Positions 21,858-32,090 of a stretch of DNA of 64,000 bases are shown here, one piece after another. The stretch's first letter is position 1, and each line of letters opens with the position of its first letter. The translations under genes and the position numbers were made by a program. The stretch is taken from positions 23,554,144-23,618,143 of the forward strand of contig CM022951.1 of the NCBI GenBank assembly GCA_012931725.1, given 5' to 3'. This DNA comes from Litsea cubeba (taxonomy: Eukaryota; Streptophyta; Magnoliopsida; Laurales; Lauraceae). The notes under the pieces were generated by a model. It was given only the letters and a program-made list of their open reading frames with translations. It was not told the DNA's origin and ran no database searches.

Positions 21858-24633
21858 GTATGTTTCAGCCCTACCCTTCGTTATTAATATCATTGTTATT
21901 GTTATCACAGGCATACCTACCCTTTGTTCATTCATCTCATGTGATTCTTATTTGAGTAGCTCCACTCAGTTATTCCATGAAGGAAAGATTTTAATTGTTT
22001 TACGTTGAGAATGGATGTATTTAAATGAAAGGAATGACACCATTGATCCAGAAATATCTGGGTGCTTTGTTCACAATTCATGTCAGCAAATCTACGAGCC
22101 CATGGTTATTAACAATCAGTTCCTTATCTCTATGAATTTGTTTGTTGCTAATGAGAAGGGTCTGTGAACTGGATCTAGCGTGGCTGACATGGATTGTGGC
22201 ACGGCTGTAATATGTGGCCACTATAAACTTCATTGAGGTTCTCCATGGTTATATCCCAGTTACTAGTGTATATGCTGGTTCAGAAAACATAAACTGTTTG
22301 TTTCTTAATCTAACTATAAGGTTCTGAAATGGAAGCCTCAAGGACTGAATTGGAGAGAATCTGGGAACTGATGGAAGAACTTTACAAGGAATAAGAGATC
22401 ATTAATGATTAGGGAAAATAAACAGTTTTTGATGGAGCTAAATAAGTAATTTTCTGGAGAAAGAATCAATTTTGATAATATGTTGTTGAACTCAAGGTTC
22501 CTGTTTGATGTTTGGTAGCTCTTGCCCTGGCTTCTTCCATGTATCAACGCGTACATACATGGAATTTGTCTAGTGAGTTGCAGGAGTATGGGACCATGGG
22601 TGTGTTCAGGAGTACAATGCTGGTATCACTTGTCTGACTTGGCACATCTCAAAACAGGATTCGTGAATTCAGCACAATATTCAAATAAATTTGAACAAAA
22701 GAAATATCTATTTCTAATGCAAATTTTATACATAAATGTCACCATATGTAAAAATTGTACTATAAATAATTATTAAATATTTTGATGCTTTAGTTAGATT
22801 TCAAAAGAAGAAAATATGTAATATTTTTTTCAAATTAGTAAACATGTCAACTGGAGATAATATTTCAATTAGTAAATGGAAGAATCTATGAAGAATCTGA
22901 TATGGTGTTGTGTTCGAGAAGTGTCCGACAAAGATACATTGCTCATTTCATATAATCCATGCAACATAGCTTTTCTATCTTTTCCTAGCCATGCCTTTTT
23001 TGTGTTTTGGGGGGGTGAGATCTCAAATTATTTCACCTAACCTGTAAACCAAGCCAGTACCTTCATCAGGAAGGCCTAATAGGCACATGAATTTGGATTT
23101 AATTTTTCAATGCATGTTGCAGGTCACCTAAATGTCCGGTCTGTTTTATACAGCAGATTTTTTCTTTTGAAGTAGAGAATCTAGAAGCGTGATCCGGTGT
23201 TTAGGGTCGCTTGTATTTATATTTGTTTTATACTTAGCATATGTAGTCCCCCTTGGTCTCCACACATCTGTAGTTGCAAACATGAAGGTTCCTCCACTAT
23301 ATTAGCAATTCACTTTTTATTTCTACCTTCATGGTCATTTATGGTCTTCACTGGGCAGGCTACATGAGATTTTTGAGGAGTGTTCTTGTGCTTTTTAACA
23401 TGTTAACTTATGGTTTTTTTTGAGCAGGCTTACCACCAAGATACCGAGATTCTGTACGGGCAATAACTCCAGGATTGCCTCTATTTCTTTACAATTACAC
23501 AACTCATCAGCTGCATGGGATATTTGAGGTGTGTTCTTGTCCTCTTTTTTTAATTCATCTGATTGCCTATTATTTTCTTTGCAATGCTTGAAGTTTGACC
23601 AATGTCCAAGTCTCCGAATTTCGACCATCTAGTTGGCCTAATTCAAGGCATTGAGGTCTCTGTCTGGATATAATCCTGATGTCCCGGTATCCCTTGATAG
23701 GAGGATTGCTACTTTGGTCGTGACATGAGGATTTTCTCAGAATTTGAATTTCTGGACATGAGGATATCATGTAGTGTGCTTTAGTTTTTGAATTCTATGA
23801 CACAATCATTTGTAAGATTACCTTTGAATCCTTGCTTTAATGAATTTGAAGGTAAGCTTCCACATATCTTTTGTATCTAAGAAATCTTGTATTGCAATAT
23901 TGTCCATCCATGATCAGCTGTGCTGGATGGGTGGACTGTTGTCTTTTTTAGCACACACTTGTATGGTCAATCATTCTTAGGGAACCCCCAAGACTTTCCT
24001 CTACAGCGTGGGTGGCTGCTTACAGCACTTGAGTGCATTTTGAAATTGAATGTGACAACTATAATAACAAAGTCGTTATCAATTTTATTTGTCTATATTT
24101 CATGTCGCTAGGTGACTTCTGTGTTGGCCATGCCTCCCTTTTAAGCAGTGTTCATGGATGTTATTTGTGTTAAATGGACCCTTTTACATAATTTTTCCAC
24201 TCTTGCAGGCAGCTAGTTTTGGAGGATCTAACATCGACCCAACTGCATGGGAAGACAAAAAGTGTAAAGGTGAATCGAGATTTCCTGCACAGGTAAACTG
24301 AATAGACGCTAAAATTACATTGTATTGTTTATGATGTGAGGAGATTTCTTATTTTGTGGATTAAAAAAAATTCTGCTCATCTAAACTGAATGGGCTGAGA
24401 ATTACAATTTTTTTTAATGATTTGAGGAAGTTTCTTATTTATGGATGAAAAAAAATCAGGTGAGGATTCGTGTTAGGAAACTCTGCAAGGCATTGGAGGA
24501 GGATTCTTTCAGGCCAGTTTTGCATCATTATGATGGTCCGAAATTTCGTCTTGAACTGTCCATACCAGAGGTAATGAAAGTTTAGATATTTTGACTCTGT
24601 CCATACCAGAGGTAATGAAAGTTTAGATATTGA

Positions 24634-24686
<53 letters not shown>

Positions 24687-26369
24687 GAACTTACACATGT
24701 TGTATGTGTTTCGTCTTGCGAGAAACATGGTTTACATTGTTGTATTATTTATTTATTTTTTCCATCCTTGGTTCTTAATAAAATTCTTACTTTCCCTTTA
24801 AGAGAGATGTGAGTATATTTTTTAGTATTGAGCTTGTCTGCCGTTAAGAGTCCAGAGAGCCTTAAATGTGAAACACCTGTTTAAAAAGGTAATTTATCTA
24901 CAAAAATGATATAATCTGAAACTAGCACAATAACCCGTGTTCAACACAGGTATGACCAACATTGCGAATTAAATATTCTTGCATTAAAAAAATATCCATA
25001 AATTTTAGAAAGAAAGAAAAAAAAAAGAAGAAGAAAAGGTTATGAGAGTACCTGCATATTTTGTAAGGCTAATGGCATAGAAAGGAAAGAGAATAATTGG
25101 AGAAGAAAGGGAATGGTATAGTTTAGGTAGAAAGAGAGGTATTGCACAAAAAGAAAAGTAGAACTTTGAAAAGTGGAGAGTAGACATGAGTGGTTTCAAT
25201 AAAGAGATAAAGTAGGTAGTTTCCATGAGATAAGTGGGGAGAAAACTGAAAAGATTTGAAAAAGGAATAACTTACTTTCAAAATCATAACCAACAGTCAA
25301 AATTAAAGCCAAAACGCTTGGTTTTAATATATTATAATGTGAACATGAAAAATGTCTGTGTATTAGCATGAAAAATGTCTCTGTATACTCAAATGATTAT
25401 ATAGCATCTATTTTTCATCCTTGGTTTGTACTTTTTAGTTAATTCTATACATTGGGTCCCACCTCTAGCTAAAATAATAATGGTAAAAATATATTACCGA
25501 ATATACAAATTTATCCTCTGTGCCTTCTTTAGAAGGGTGTCAGATTGTAAAACTATATTACGGAATATACAAATTTATCATCTGCACCTTTAGCAGGGTG
25601 TCAGATTCTAAAACAACCTCTCTTCTGTTGAAGGGAATTAAGCTCTAATCTGGTTCAAGCTAAAAAATAGTATCTCCATAGTGTTCTTGTCTTTCCTTAA
25701 GCTGAAGTTTAAGTGCTCTATCTCTTGACGACAAGCAGATTGGAGAGGGCCATGTAACATTACTTTTCTGGAAGCCAGGTTTCCTCTCTATTTTGAGTTC
25801 CCGACACTGCCGGCCTGAAAAGTGAAACTATCAATGTCCATTCTGCATAGGGTGTCCATTCGAACTTCTTTGTTTTTCCAACACAGTATTTGAACCAAGC
25901 TCTAGCATTTTTTGAAGAGACGGCCTTAGTTGTTGATCCTTCAATAAGTCCTTGTAAATTGGAGCCAAGACCCATGTGGATCTGACTCCAAAAGTGGGTT
26001 CAAATTAGGAGGCTGGTTGGCTAGATCTGATTTTGGATTTTTACCCGCACTGTTAAATGGTTTAGGTTCGGGTCTGGAGCCTGAGATTCATTGGATCCAA
26101 GCCGTAAAATGATGGACAGAAACATTATGGTGGTGGTGATGGAAAATCAATGAAGTTTGTTTCTATTAATAATTTCAACACTCATGTTGCAGCTGTACCT
26201 TTATTGCTTTCTCAGACGCCTCATGGTTCCTTCTGAAGTTTAACAAATGCATTTTGGATGTCTGTCATTTTTGCATATATCGATCTGAGGGTGGTTTTTA
26301 TTGTTAAACTTTTCTGGGCTTTTGCAGACCTTGGCATTGCTAGATCTATGCGAACAAGGAGGCATGTGA
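21299..26369 (+). CDS. NRP: Asparagine-rich DCD-domain protein (NRP family), 5 coding exons, 298 aa
   Basis: Exons are 21299-21857, 23428-23528, 24209-24292, 24460-24570 and 26328-26369. All introns are GT-AG and phases fit (1, 0, 0, 0), giving 897 nt. The start ATG follows an acceptor (ACTTTAG) by 11 nt, and the protein begins MDSQLSFWQLGDELRGQL as in NRP proteins. Residues 109-145 are Asn/Ser/Thr-rich. The DCD (Development and Cell Death) domain covers about 166-293: GGYIFVCNNDTMQEDLKRQL, LFGLPPRYRDSVRAI, TPGLPLFLYNYTTHQLHGIF, EAASFGGSNIDPTAW and RKLCKALEEDSFRPVLHHYD. Known NRPs (soybean, Arabidopsis) take part in stress-induced programmed cell death signalling; that this copy does so is inference. 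A 41-bp duplication repeats the exon 4 donor. A non-coding first exon probably lies far upstream. Confidence 0.95.
24556..24637 (+). repeat. 41-bp tandem duplication spanning the NRP exon 4 donor
   Basis: CTGTCCATACCAGAG|GTAATGAAAG occurs at 24556 and again at 24597, so the intron begins with a second, identical 5' splice site 41 nt downstream. Use of the second site would add VMKV and a stop in place of exon 5. Confidence 0.9.
24633..24688. repeat. Compound microsatellite (CT)n(CA)n(CG)n in NRP intron 4
   Basis: Three consecutive dinucleotide runs, CT then CA then CG, follow the duplicated donor. This is a hypervariable marker-type locus. Confidence 0.9.
24905..25440. other. AT-rich intron 4 block, MITE-like
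   Basis: It begins ACTAGCACAATAACCCGTGTTC with an ACCCGTGTTCAACACAGGT imperfect palindrome, a pattern common in plant non-autonomous elements, and ends in TATATTATAATG-type DNA. No TIR pair or duplication was confirmed. Confidence 0.3.
25484..25615. repeat. Two-copy tandem repeat (about 68 bp) in NRP intron 4
   Basis: AATATACAAATTTATC followed by a C-rich phrase and GGGTGTCAGATT occurs twice in a row. The role is unknown. Confidence 0.7.
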
Positions 26370-26885
26370 AGCTGTTCTCCCACCTCTGCTACCATGTCAA
26401 GAATGAGATGCATGTTTTTATATATGTCCTGTGTGCCCATTTTGGTTTTCTGGTTTTACCGATTTTCCATGAAGCGCAAGCTTGGAGGTCCTTGGTATCT
26501 CTGTGGAAGATTGTGGTGCTTTGGAGGCTTGAAACTGGTAGAACCATTAATCCAGGTAGTCAGAAAGTACCTCAAATATGCATAAAATATTATGCAAGTC
26601 ATAAGACCTGTGAGACTAGTAAGAAAGCAAACAGATGTGTAAGAACAGAAGAAAAAGAAAGCCCATGGAAAGGGTTGGGTTGGTCTTTTAGCTGTGTCTA
26701 CTTTCTGTTTATGCTCTTTTCTTTTGTCAATTCCTGTTCTTTACATTCTGAGAAAATTGTGGGCTCAATGGTCTTACCTGGTCTGCTAGACTTCATCTTG
26801 TATCCAGGACCAGTACTACATGAAATATCTATATTATTGGACTTGAACTTGAGTTCTTCATGAGATTTACTCCTCTATCTGGACT
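26370..26885 (+). other. NRP 3' UTR and downstream flank
   Basis: It follows the NRP stop. A 201-codon open frame across 26258-26863 crosses the acceptor of exon 5 in the wrong frame and is not a gene. No definite polyadenylation signal can be singled out. Confidence 0.5.
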
Positions 26886-26887
26886 TG

Positions 26888-27205
26888 GCCATATGGCCCT
26901 TTTGGCACTTCACTAGAATAGTAAAAGTCAAGTAAAGACGAGGTCACATCAAAAGCACTTTATTTCAAAATTTCTTTCATCTTTTTTTAAAAAAAAAAAG
27001 TCAAAAAACAACTACCTTTATCTACTAAAAGACAAAAAACCTTCACTTTTCTATAAAAAAAAAAGTCAAAAAGATTTTATACCAAACAACTAAAAATAAA
27101 ATACCAACATAACTTATTTATATTTTATTCCTTTCTGATTTGATGCTAATTTTATTTCATTTCACTTGATTTTAAAAGTAAAATTACCAAACGGGCCGCC
27201 CTTGG
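26888..27205. mobile_element. Tourist-like MITE (copy 2)
   Basis: It shares its interior (AAAATACCAACATAAC, GTCAAAAAGATTTTATACC) and right end (AAAATTACCAAACGGGCC) with copy 1 at 11220-11514. The left end is degraded (GGCCCTTTTGGCAC) and the target duplication is not recognisable. It lies just 3' of NRP. Confidence 0.6.
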
Positions 27206-28013
27206 AGAACATTATTGTGGGCGAGCATAGATCCAGATTTTGTCCAGTCTCTGTGCTTTGAATTTTGTCTTCCATCTTGCATGATTGCTTTCTGGCCCTC
27301 CTCATGGTTGGCACCATTATCAGAAATATCTTTCTTGGGACATTTTCAAATTTGTTCTTTTCCTTGCAATATTATTGGGAAAATATTGGGGGAAATAAAA
27401 TGAAATTTACATAATATAAGCACAAAAAATTGAGATAAATATAATTTACGGTCAAAAATGATTTTTTTTATTAAGGTTTTACTAATTTGTCCTACTTTAT
27501 TGCATTTTGCTGTTTTTAGTTTCCATGATTTGTTAAGATATTGTGATATTAATTGCATAATAATATCATAATATTTATTTTTATATGAAAAGAAATTGCC
27601 ATGCAGATGCCGGCCTCCTCTTCGACTTTGGGCTGATTATTATTACTGTGTATTTTCTACTTGTGCTTCTTGAGGCCTCAACTGCTGTTTAGTGGGTGCA
27701 AGAGCTCAAATTATTTTGCACGGCCATAAAATTGGTCACAAGAAAAAGTCTATGAATCCATATCAGGAAAGAACAAGTCCATATAAAGTTGCATTTTTTT
27801 GGCATCTAGTTACCTTGCTAGCGTTGGGGGGTGGCCATGGTACTTAGGGCCGGTCTTTTCAACAGGGCTAAATGATTTGAAGAAGTTTGATAACTATAGG
27901 AAGAACAGGTTTGGAAAGTATCTCAGATGTTAGAGAGAGTAAGGGCCTGTTGGGATGAAAAAAAAGAAAGGAAGAATATAATATTTAAGAGAATATAATT
28001 TTTTATTTTCTAA

Positions 28014-29122
28014 GGGGTGTTTGGATAAATACATAACATAAGATCAACAGATTTAAATATTGTAAGATTTCATTATCATAGAACAAAATAGTGTCATATT
28101 ATATTATATTGTGTAACGTATGGTATTTGACAACTTTCACAAATTTCAATATACCTTTGAAGTATTTTGTAATTTATATAAAAAAAAACTCAAAAGATGA
28201 TATATCGAAAAAGAAATTGATAGAAAGTAATCAATTGATAGATCCGCTAAGTAGTAATCACATGTGTTAATAATCATGGTAGGACCCATTTATTGTTAAA
28301 AAAAAAACCATAGGATTAAATGTTAAAACCATGATATTCAAGCAATGTTGTTTAATTAAGGCCAAACGTTAGTAACCAGTGTAATACATCTAATGATATC
28401 ATCACAAATTACCCTTTCTCTTTTTTTTTTAGTAAAACCCTATCTAATGTCAGATATCACTTATTAACCAATCTATGAGAAATCATTTTGAGACCCATTT
28501 GATGCTGTTTGTCATATTAATACTCGGGGAGCTATCAAATAGTGTGACCCATTTAATGATGGCAAATCAATAATTGTGATCACACAATCCAATTTTGGTA
28601 ATCAATATGGGACCTGACTAATTTTGGTCGTAGGGGACTCACCTAATATTGGTAATCACGATGACAGTTTCCTAGTGTGACATTTATAGGACTCACCTAA
28701 TATTGGTAATTAACAAGGGCTATATAATCGTGACATGGCTATATGAGCCACATTAAATTTGTAAGCACCAGGAGATCAATCTAATATTAGGAGTTATAGT
28801 CGCATTCCTATAAGAATCATTAATGCTAAAACTCATAGTGGGCCATTATAATTAATGGTTGCTTATGAACTCTCCAATGACTTTTACTACAACTCTCTAT
28901 TCATATTTAGGAAAGGTTTTTTAACAAAAGATTATTTTATACGACATATCCTTGAAAAATCTAATACAAAGGTTTTTACAAGAAAGTGAGATATTGTAAG
29001 CTAAAGTGAGATATGATAAGATATTAGGTTATTCAAATACCTCCTTTTTAGATGAATAGATTATATTTAAAATTAGTATATAATATAACAACATATCTTT
29101 GAAATATCTTGTTACCACACTT
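28014..29122. repeat. AT-rich 1.1-kb repeat, copy 1
   Basis: It starts GGGTGTTTGGAT and shares long collinear segments with 29388-30466, for example CACATGTGTTAATAATCATG and TATATAAAAAAAAACTCA. It is non-coding, probably a non-autonomous DNA transposon. Confidence 0.7.
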
Positions 29123-29387
29123 CTTTTTCATATAAACTTGGTAGATGGAGAATAGGTCACATCCTGGTCAAGACGTGTTATTTATATGTTTGGTAAATTT
29201 AAGTAAAGGTAGAAGGTGAGATAAAGCACGTGCTAAAGTAAAGCAGCACGAGAGAGTGTGTGATAATGTAGTTACTTTTTTCTATTGACTTGATTTTACA
29301 ACACTTATCCAAACAAGTATTATAATAAATAACACATGCATGCCCAACAAATTAATTTAAAATTTGTTACATTCTTAAAAATTGTTA

Positions 29388-30466
29388 GGGTGTTTGGATT
29401 ACTGCATAATATAATATTACCAACAAGTTTAAATGTCGTACGATTTCATTATCATAAAATAAAATACTATCACATTATTATTTTGTATCACTTATGGTGT
29501 TTGGCAATTTTTACAAATTTAAATTTACCTTTGAATTGTTTGGCAATTTATATAAAAAAAAAAACTCACAAGATGATATATTAAATAAGAAATGGAATGA
29601 AAGTAATCAATTGACCCAATGCAGACCCACTAATTTTTAATCACATGTGTTAATAATCATGGTAGGACCCACTATTGTTAAAAAATCACATAATTAAATG
29701 TTAAAACCTTGAGATCCAAGTAATGTTGTTTGATTAAGGTAGGTCCACCAAATGTTGATAGCCATAGTGTAATACATTTAATGGTGATTATCACAAATGG
29801 GCCTATCTATTTTTTAATTTTTTTGGTAAAATCTTATCTAATGTCAAGCATCATTGATGAATTTATCTATGAGAAATCATTGTGGGACCCATTTGATATT
29901 GGTAGTCATACTAACACAAGGAGAGCTATCAAAATAGTGGGACCCATTTAATGATGACAAACTTCTAAATGAAATCACCCAATTCAATCTTGGTAATTAA
30001 TAAGAAACCCATCTAATTTTGGTACTATGGGACCCACTTATTGTTGGTAATCATGATGAAGGGTCCTTAGTATGACATTAGTAAGACCCTCCTAATATTG
30101 ATAATTAAGAACGTTTATATAATTGTGATATGTTTATAGGACCCCACATTAAATTTGTAAGCATTGTTGGACCAATCTAATATTGGGAGTCATAGTTGCA
30201 ATAAAGATCATTAATGTAAAAACTTATAGCGGGCTACTATAATTAATGGTTGCTCATGAGTTCTTTCGTATATATAAAATGTTTTGTAACAAAAAATTAT
30301 CTTATACAACATATCTTTGAATAATGTACTATGAAGGTTTTTAAGAAGAAAGTGAGATATTGTAATATACTTTCTAAGTGATCGAAACACCTCCATTTTT
30401 TTGTGAATAGATTATATTCTAAAGCAGTTGATAATATGACAAAATCTCTTGTTTCCAAACACCCCC
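29388..30466. repeat. AT-rich 1.1-kb repeat, copy 2, with TIRs
   Basis: The left end GGGTGTTTGGATTACTGC and the right end TTTCCAAACACCC form an inverted pair (GGGTGTTTGGA). It is collinear with copy 1, with many substitutions. It has the same orientation as copy 1, separated by about 260 bp that include a smaller TTTGGTAAATTT-type repeat. Confidence 0.7.
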
Positions 30467-30804
30467 AAATAATAAAAAAATCATAATATTTAAATATCAC
30501 ACTATTCTATTATATACTATTTTATTCTTGTAAGATTTACATCTATAAATATTTTATTATGTAAACATTCAAACAGGCCCTAGTTCTTTTCTCCTTGTGT
30601 GGCCTTGTGCCACCCACAGTGCTTATGGTTTAGCCAGTTTGTAGAAAAGAGATATCGAGATATGTGGACGGTGTTGCAAATGGGTATCCGAGTATCCAAA
30701 GCCTCTAGTTCCTATAAAGTTGTTATGGAACCTATTTTGGATCCAAGATAAATTTTGATATGGATTCATGCATATAGGACTCGGAACATTTGGATCCAAA
30801 ACTA

Positions 30805-30865
30805 GGTTTTTGTATGTTCCATCTTGAGAATTCGGACTTGAGATGATTACATTCATATGTTAAAA
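30805..30865. repeat. Dispersed repeat shared with 37520-37575
   Basis: TTGAGAATTCGGACTTGAGA and the following ACATTCATATGTTAAA occur in both places, marking two copies of one unidentified repeat family. Flanking 30.58-31.02 kb shows no gene. Confidence 0.75.
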
Positions 30866-31040
30866 TACTAGTAAAATCCATTGTTATGCAAGGACCACGG
30901 AACCACCAATGCAAATAATGAAACGGTTACATTAACCTCCAGAAACTCAAAATATATACAAATTAGGACACAGACAATATCAAACAAAATATTCATGCCG
31001 AGTATTTGTAACTCCATATTTCAAGTGCTTCGCGGTAGAC

Positions 31041-31144
31041 CTGCAGGCATATAAAAATTATTTTAATAATTAATAAAATACTATGTCAATGGTAAATAAT
31101 CAATTGAAACTATCCCAGTAGTCATCATAAGAAGACATTTTTAC
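31041..31144 (-). other. Candidate 104-bp intron 3' of the Gag-like ORF
   Basis: On the minus strand ATATTCCAG|GTAAAAATG opens it and TTTTATATGCCTGCAG closes it. It is AT-rich, as plant introns are. If used, it lies after the stop codon of the ORF, which would make the transcript a possible nonsense-mediated decay target. Confidence 0.4.
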
Positions 31145-31165
31145 CTGGAATATGGAGATCGTCTT

Positions 31166-31792
31166 TCATATGATGTTGTTGTTGCTTTTCAGTCCATCTT
31201 CTAAATCTTCTAAAGCCTTTATTATTATAAGGTCTAACTCGATCTCTTCCAACATTTCTCCTAATTCCCTCATGTCCACGAAATTAGTCTTGAGCTTAGC
31301 ATGGATGTCCTTTACCAGCCAAGGAGGTGGTAGAGTGTTTACTATGGAACGTACCAGATCTGTAATATTTGGTTCAAACCCTCTTCTTTTGAGATCGTAG
31401 AACAACCTTTCCTTGTTTAGCAAATGTTCCCTAACACCTATTCCTTCAACCATTTTCTCTCTCTTGAACTGTATCCATAAGGGATGAATATATTTTTCAA
31501 ATAATTCTAATAGGTCGACAAACTCCACCACATGCCATGGTCGCAAAATTTCAAATATCCTCTGTTTTGTAGCATCCCAAGCTGGTGGCAATTTTTCAGT
31601 AATTTTTATCATTATATATCTTTCAGGGATGAAGTCTCCACAGACTCTCAGCCACTGAGCTAGTCGTATTTTGCGGGAACCATGTTTTGCTATTGGGGTG
31701 TCATTTTCAAATGGTTTATGTTCGAACTCATTTGTCCATTCCCTAACACGTAGAGAGTCTTTGCCACGACAAAATTTGAGAGGTGTACTCAT
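31166..31792 (-). CDS. Gag-like ORF (208 aa), possibly a stand-alone gene
   Basis: This intact minus-strand ORF starts MSTPLKFCRGKDSLRVREW. It has two Gag-like helical motifs, EKLPPAWDATKQRI (about residue 88) and VNTLPPPWLVKDIHAKLK (about 150), and a predicted helical C-terminus (ELGEMLEEIELDL). This resembles copia-type Gag (UBN2-like), but no zinc knuckle, protease or polymerase follows. Downstream of the stop (same strand) lies what looks like a small intron, CAG|GTAAAA at 31145/31144 to GCCTGCAG at 31041. A hAT element sits about 300 bp upstream. It may be a retroelement remnant or a domesticated Gag; the assignment is weak. Confidence 0.5.
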   Translation of the reverse strand: MSTPLKFCRGKDSLRVREWTNEFEHKPFENDTPIAKHGSRKIRLAQWLRVCGDFIPERYIMIKITEKLPPAWDATKQRIFEILRPWHVVEFVDLLELFEKYIHPLWIQFKREKMVEGIGVREHLLNKERLFYDLKRRGFEPNITDLVRSIVNTLPPPWLVKDIHAKLKTNFVDMRELGEMLEEIELDLIIIKALEDLEDGLKSNNNII

Positions 31793-32090
31793 CTTATCTG
31801 GGTTAGAGTTGAAAAAATAAATTATAAATTATAATTTAAATGAAAGCAACAACAGACCAATCAAATTAGTAATAACATAGTAAGCAAGTTAATAACTTGA
31901 CAAACATTATAAAATACTTGTAAACTAAACACAACGACAAATTAGCAACCGCAGAATAAAATAACAATAACGACAACTGAAGAAAAACTCAACGTATTTT
32001 TTCCCCGATTTATTTATACATTAAATTCACCAAATAACAAACCTTATAACATATTGTAATGGGAGAAATCGTTGATGACTTCCCTGTACA

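Larger units (their letters stand above)
27943..30580. mobile_element. Composite AT-rich TIR element
   Basis: The outer ends GGGCCTGTTGGGATG (27943) and the complement of CATTCAAACAGGCCC (30566-30580) are inverted. The flanking trinucleotides are TAA and TAG. No coding region is present. Two related 1.1-kb blocks lie inside. The reading as one outer element rests on the ends alone. Confidence 0.45.

Noticed and set aside
26258..26863. 201-codon plus-strand frame
   Set aside because: It reads across the NRP exon 5 acceptor and 3' UTR in a different frame from the DCD protein; no family similarity.
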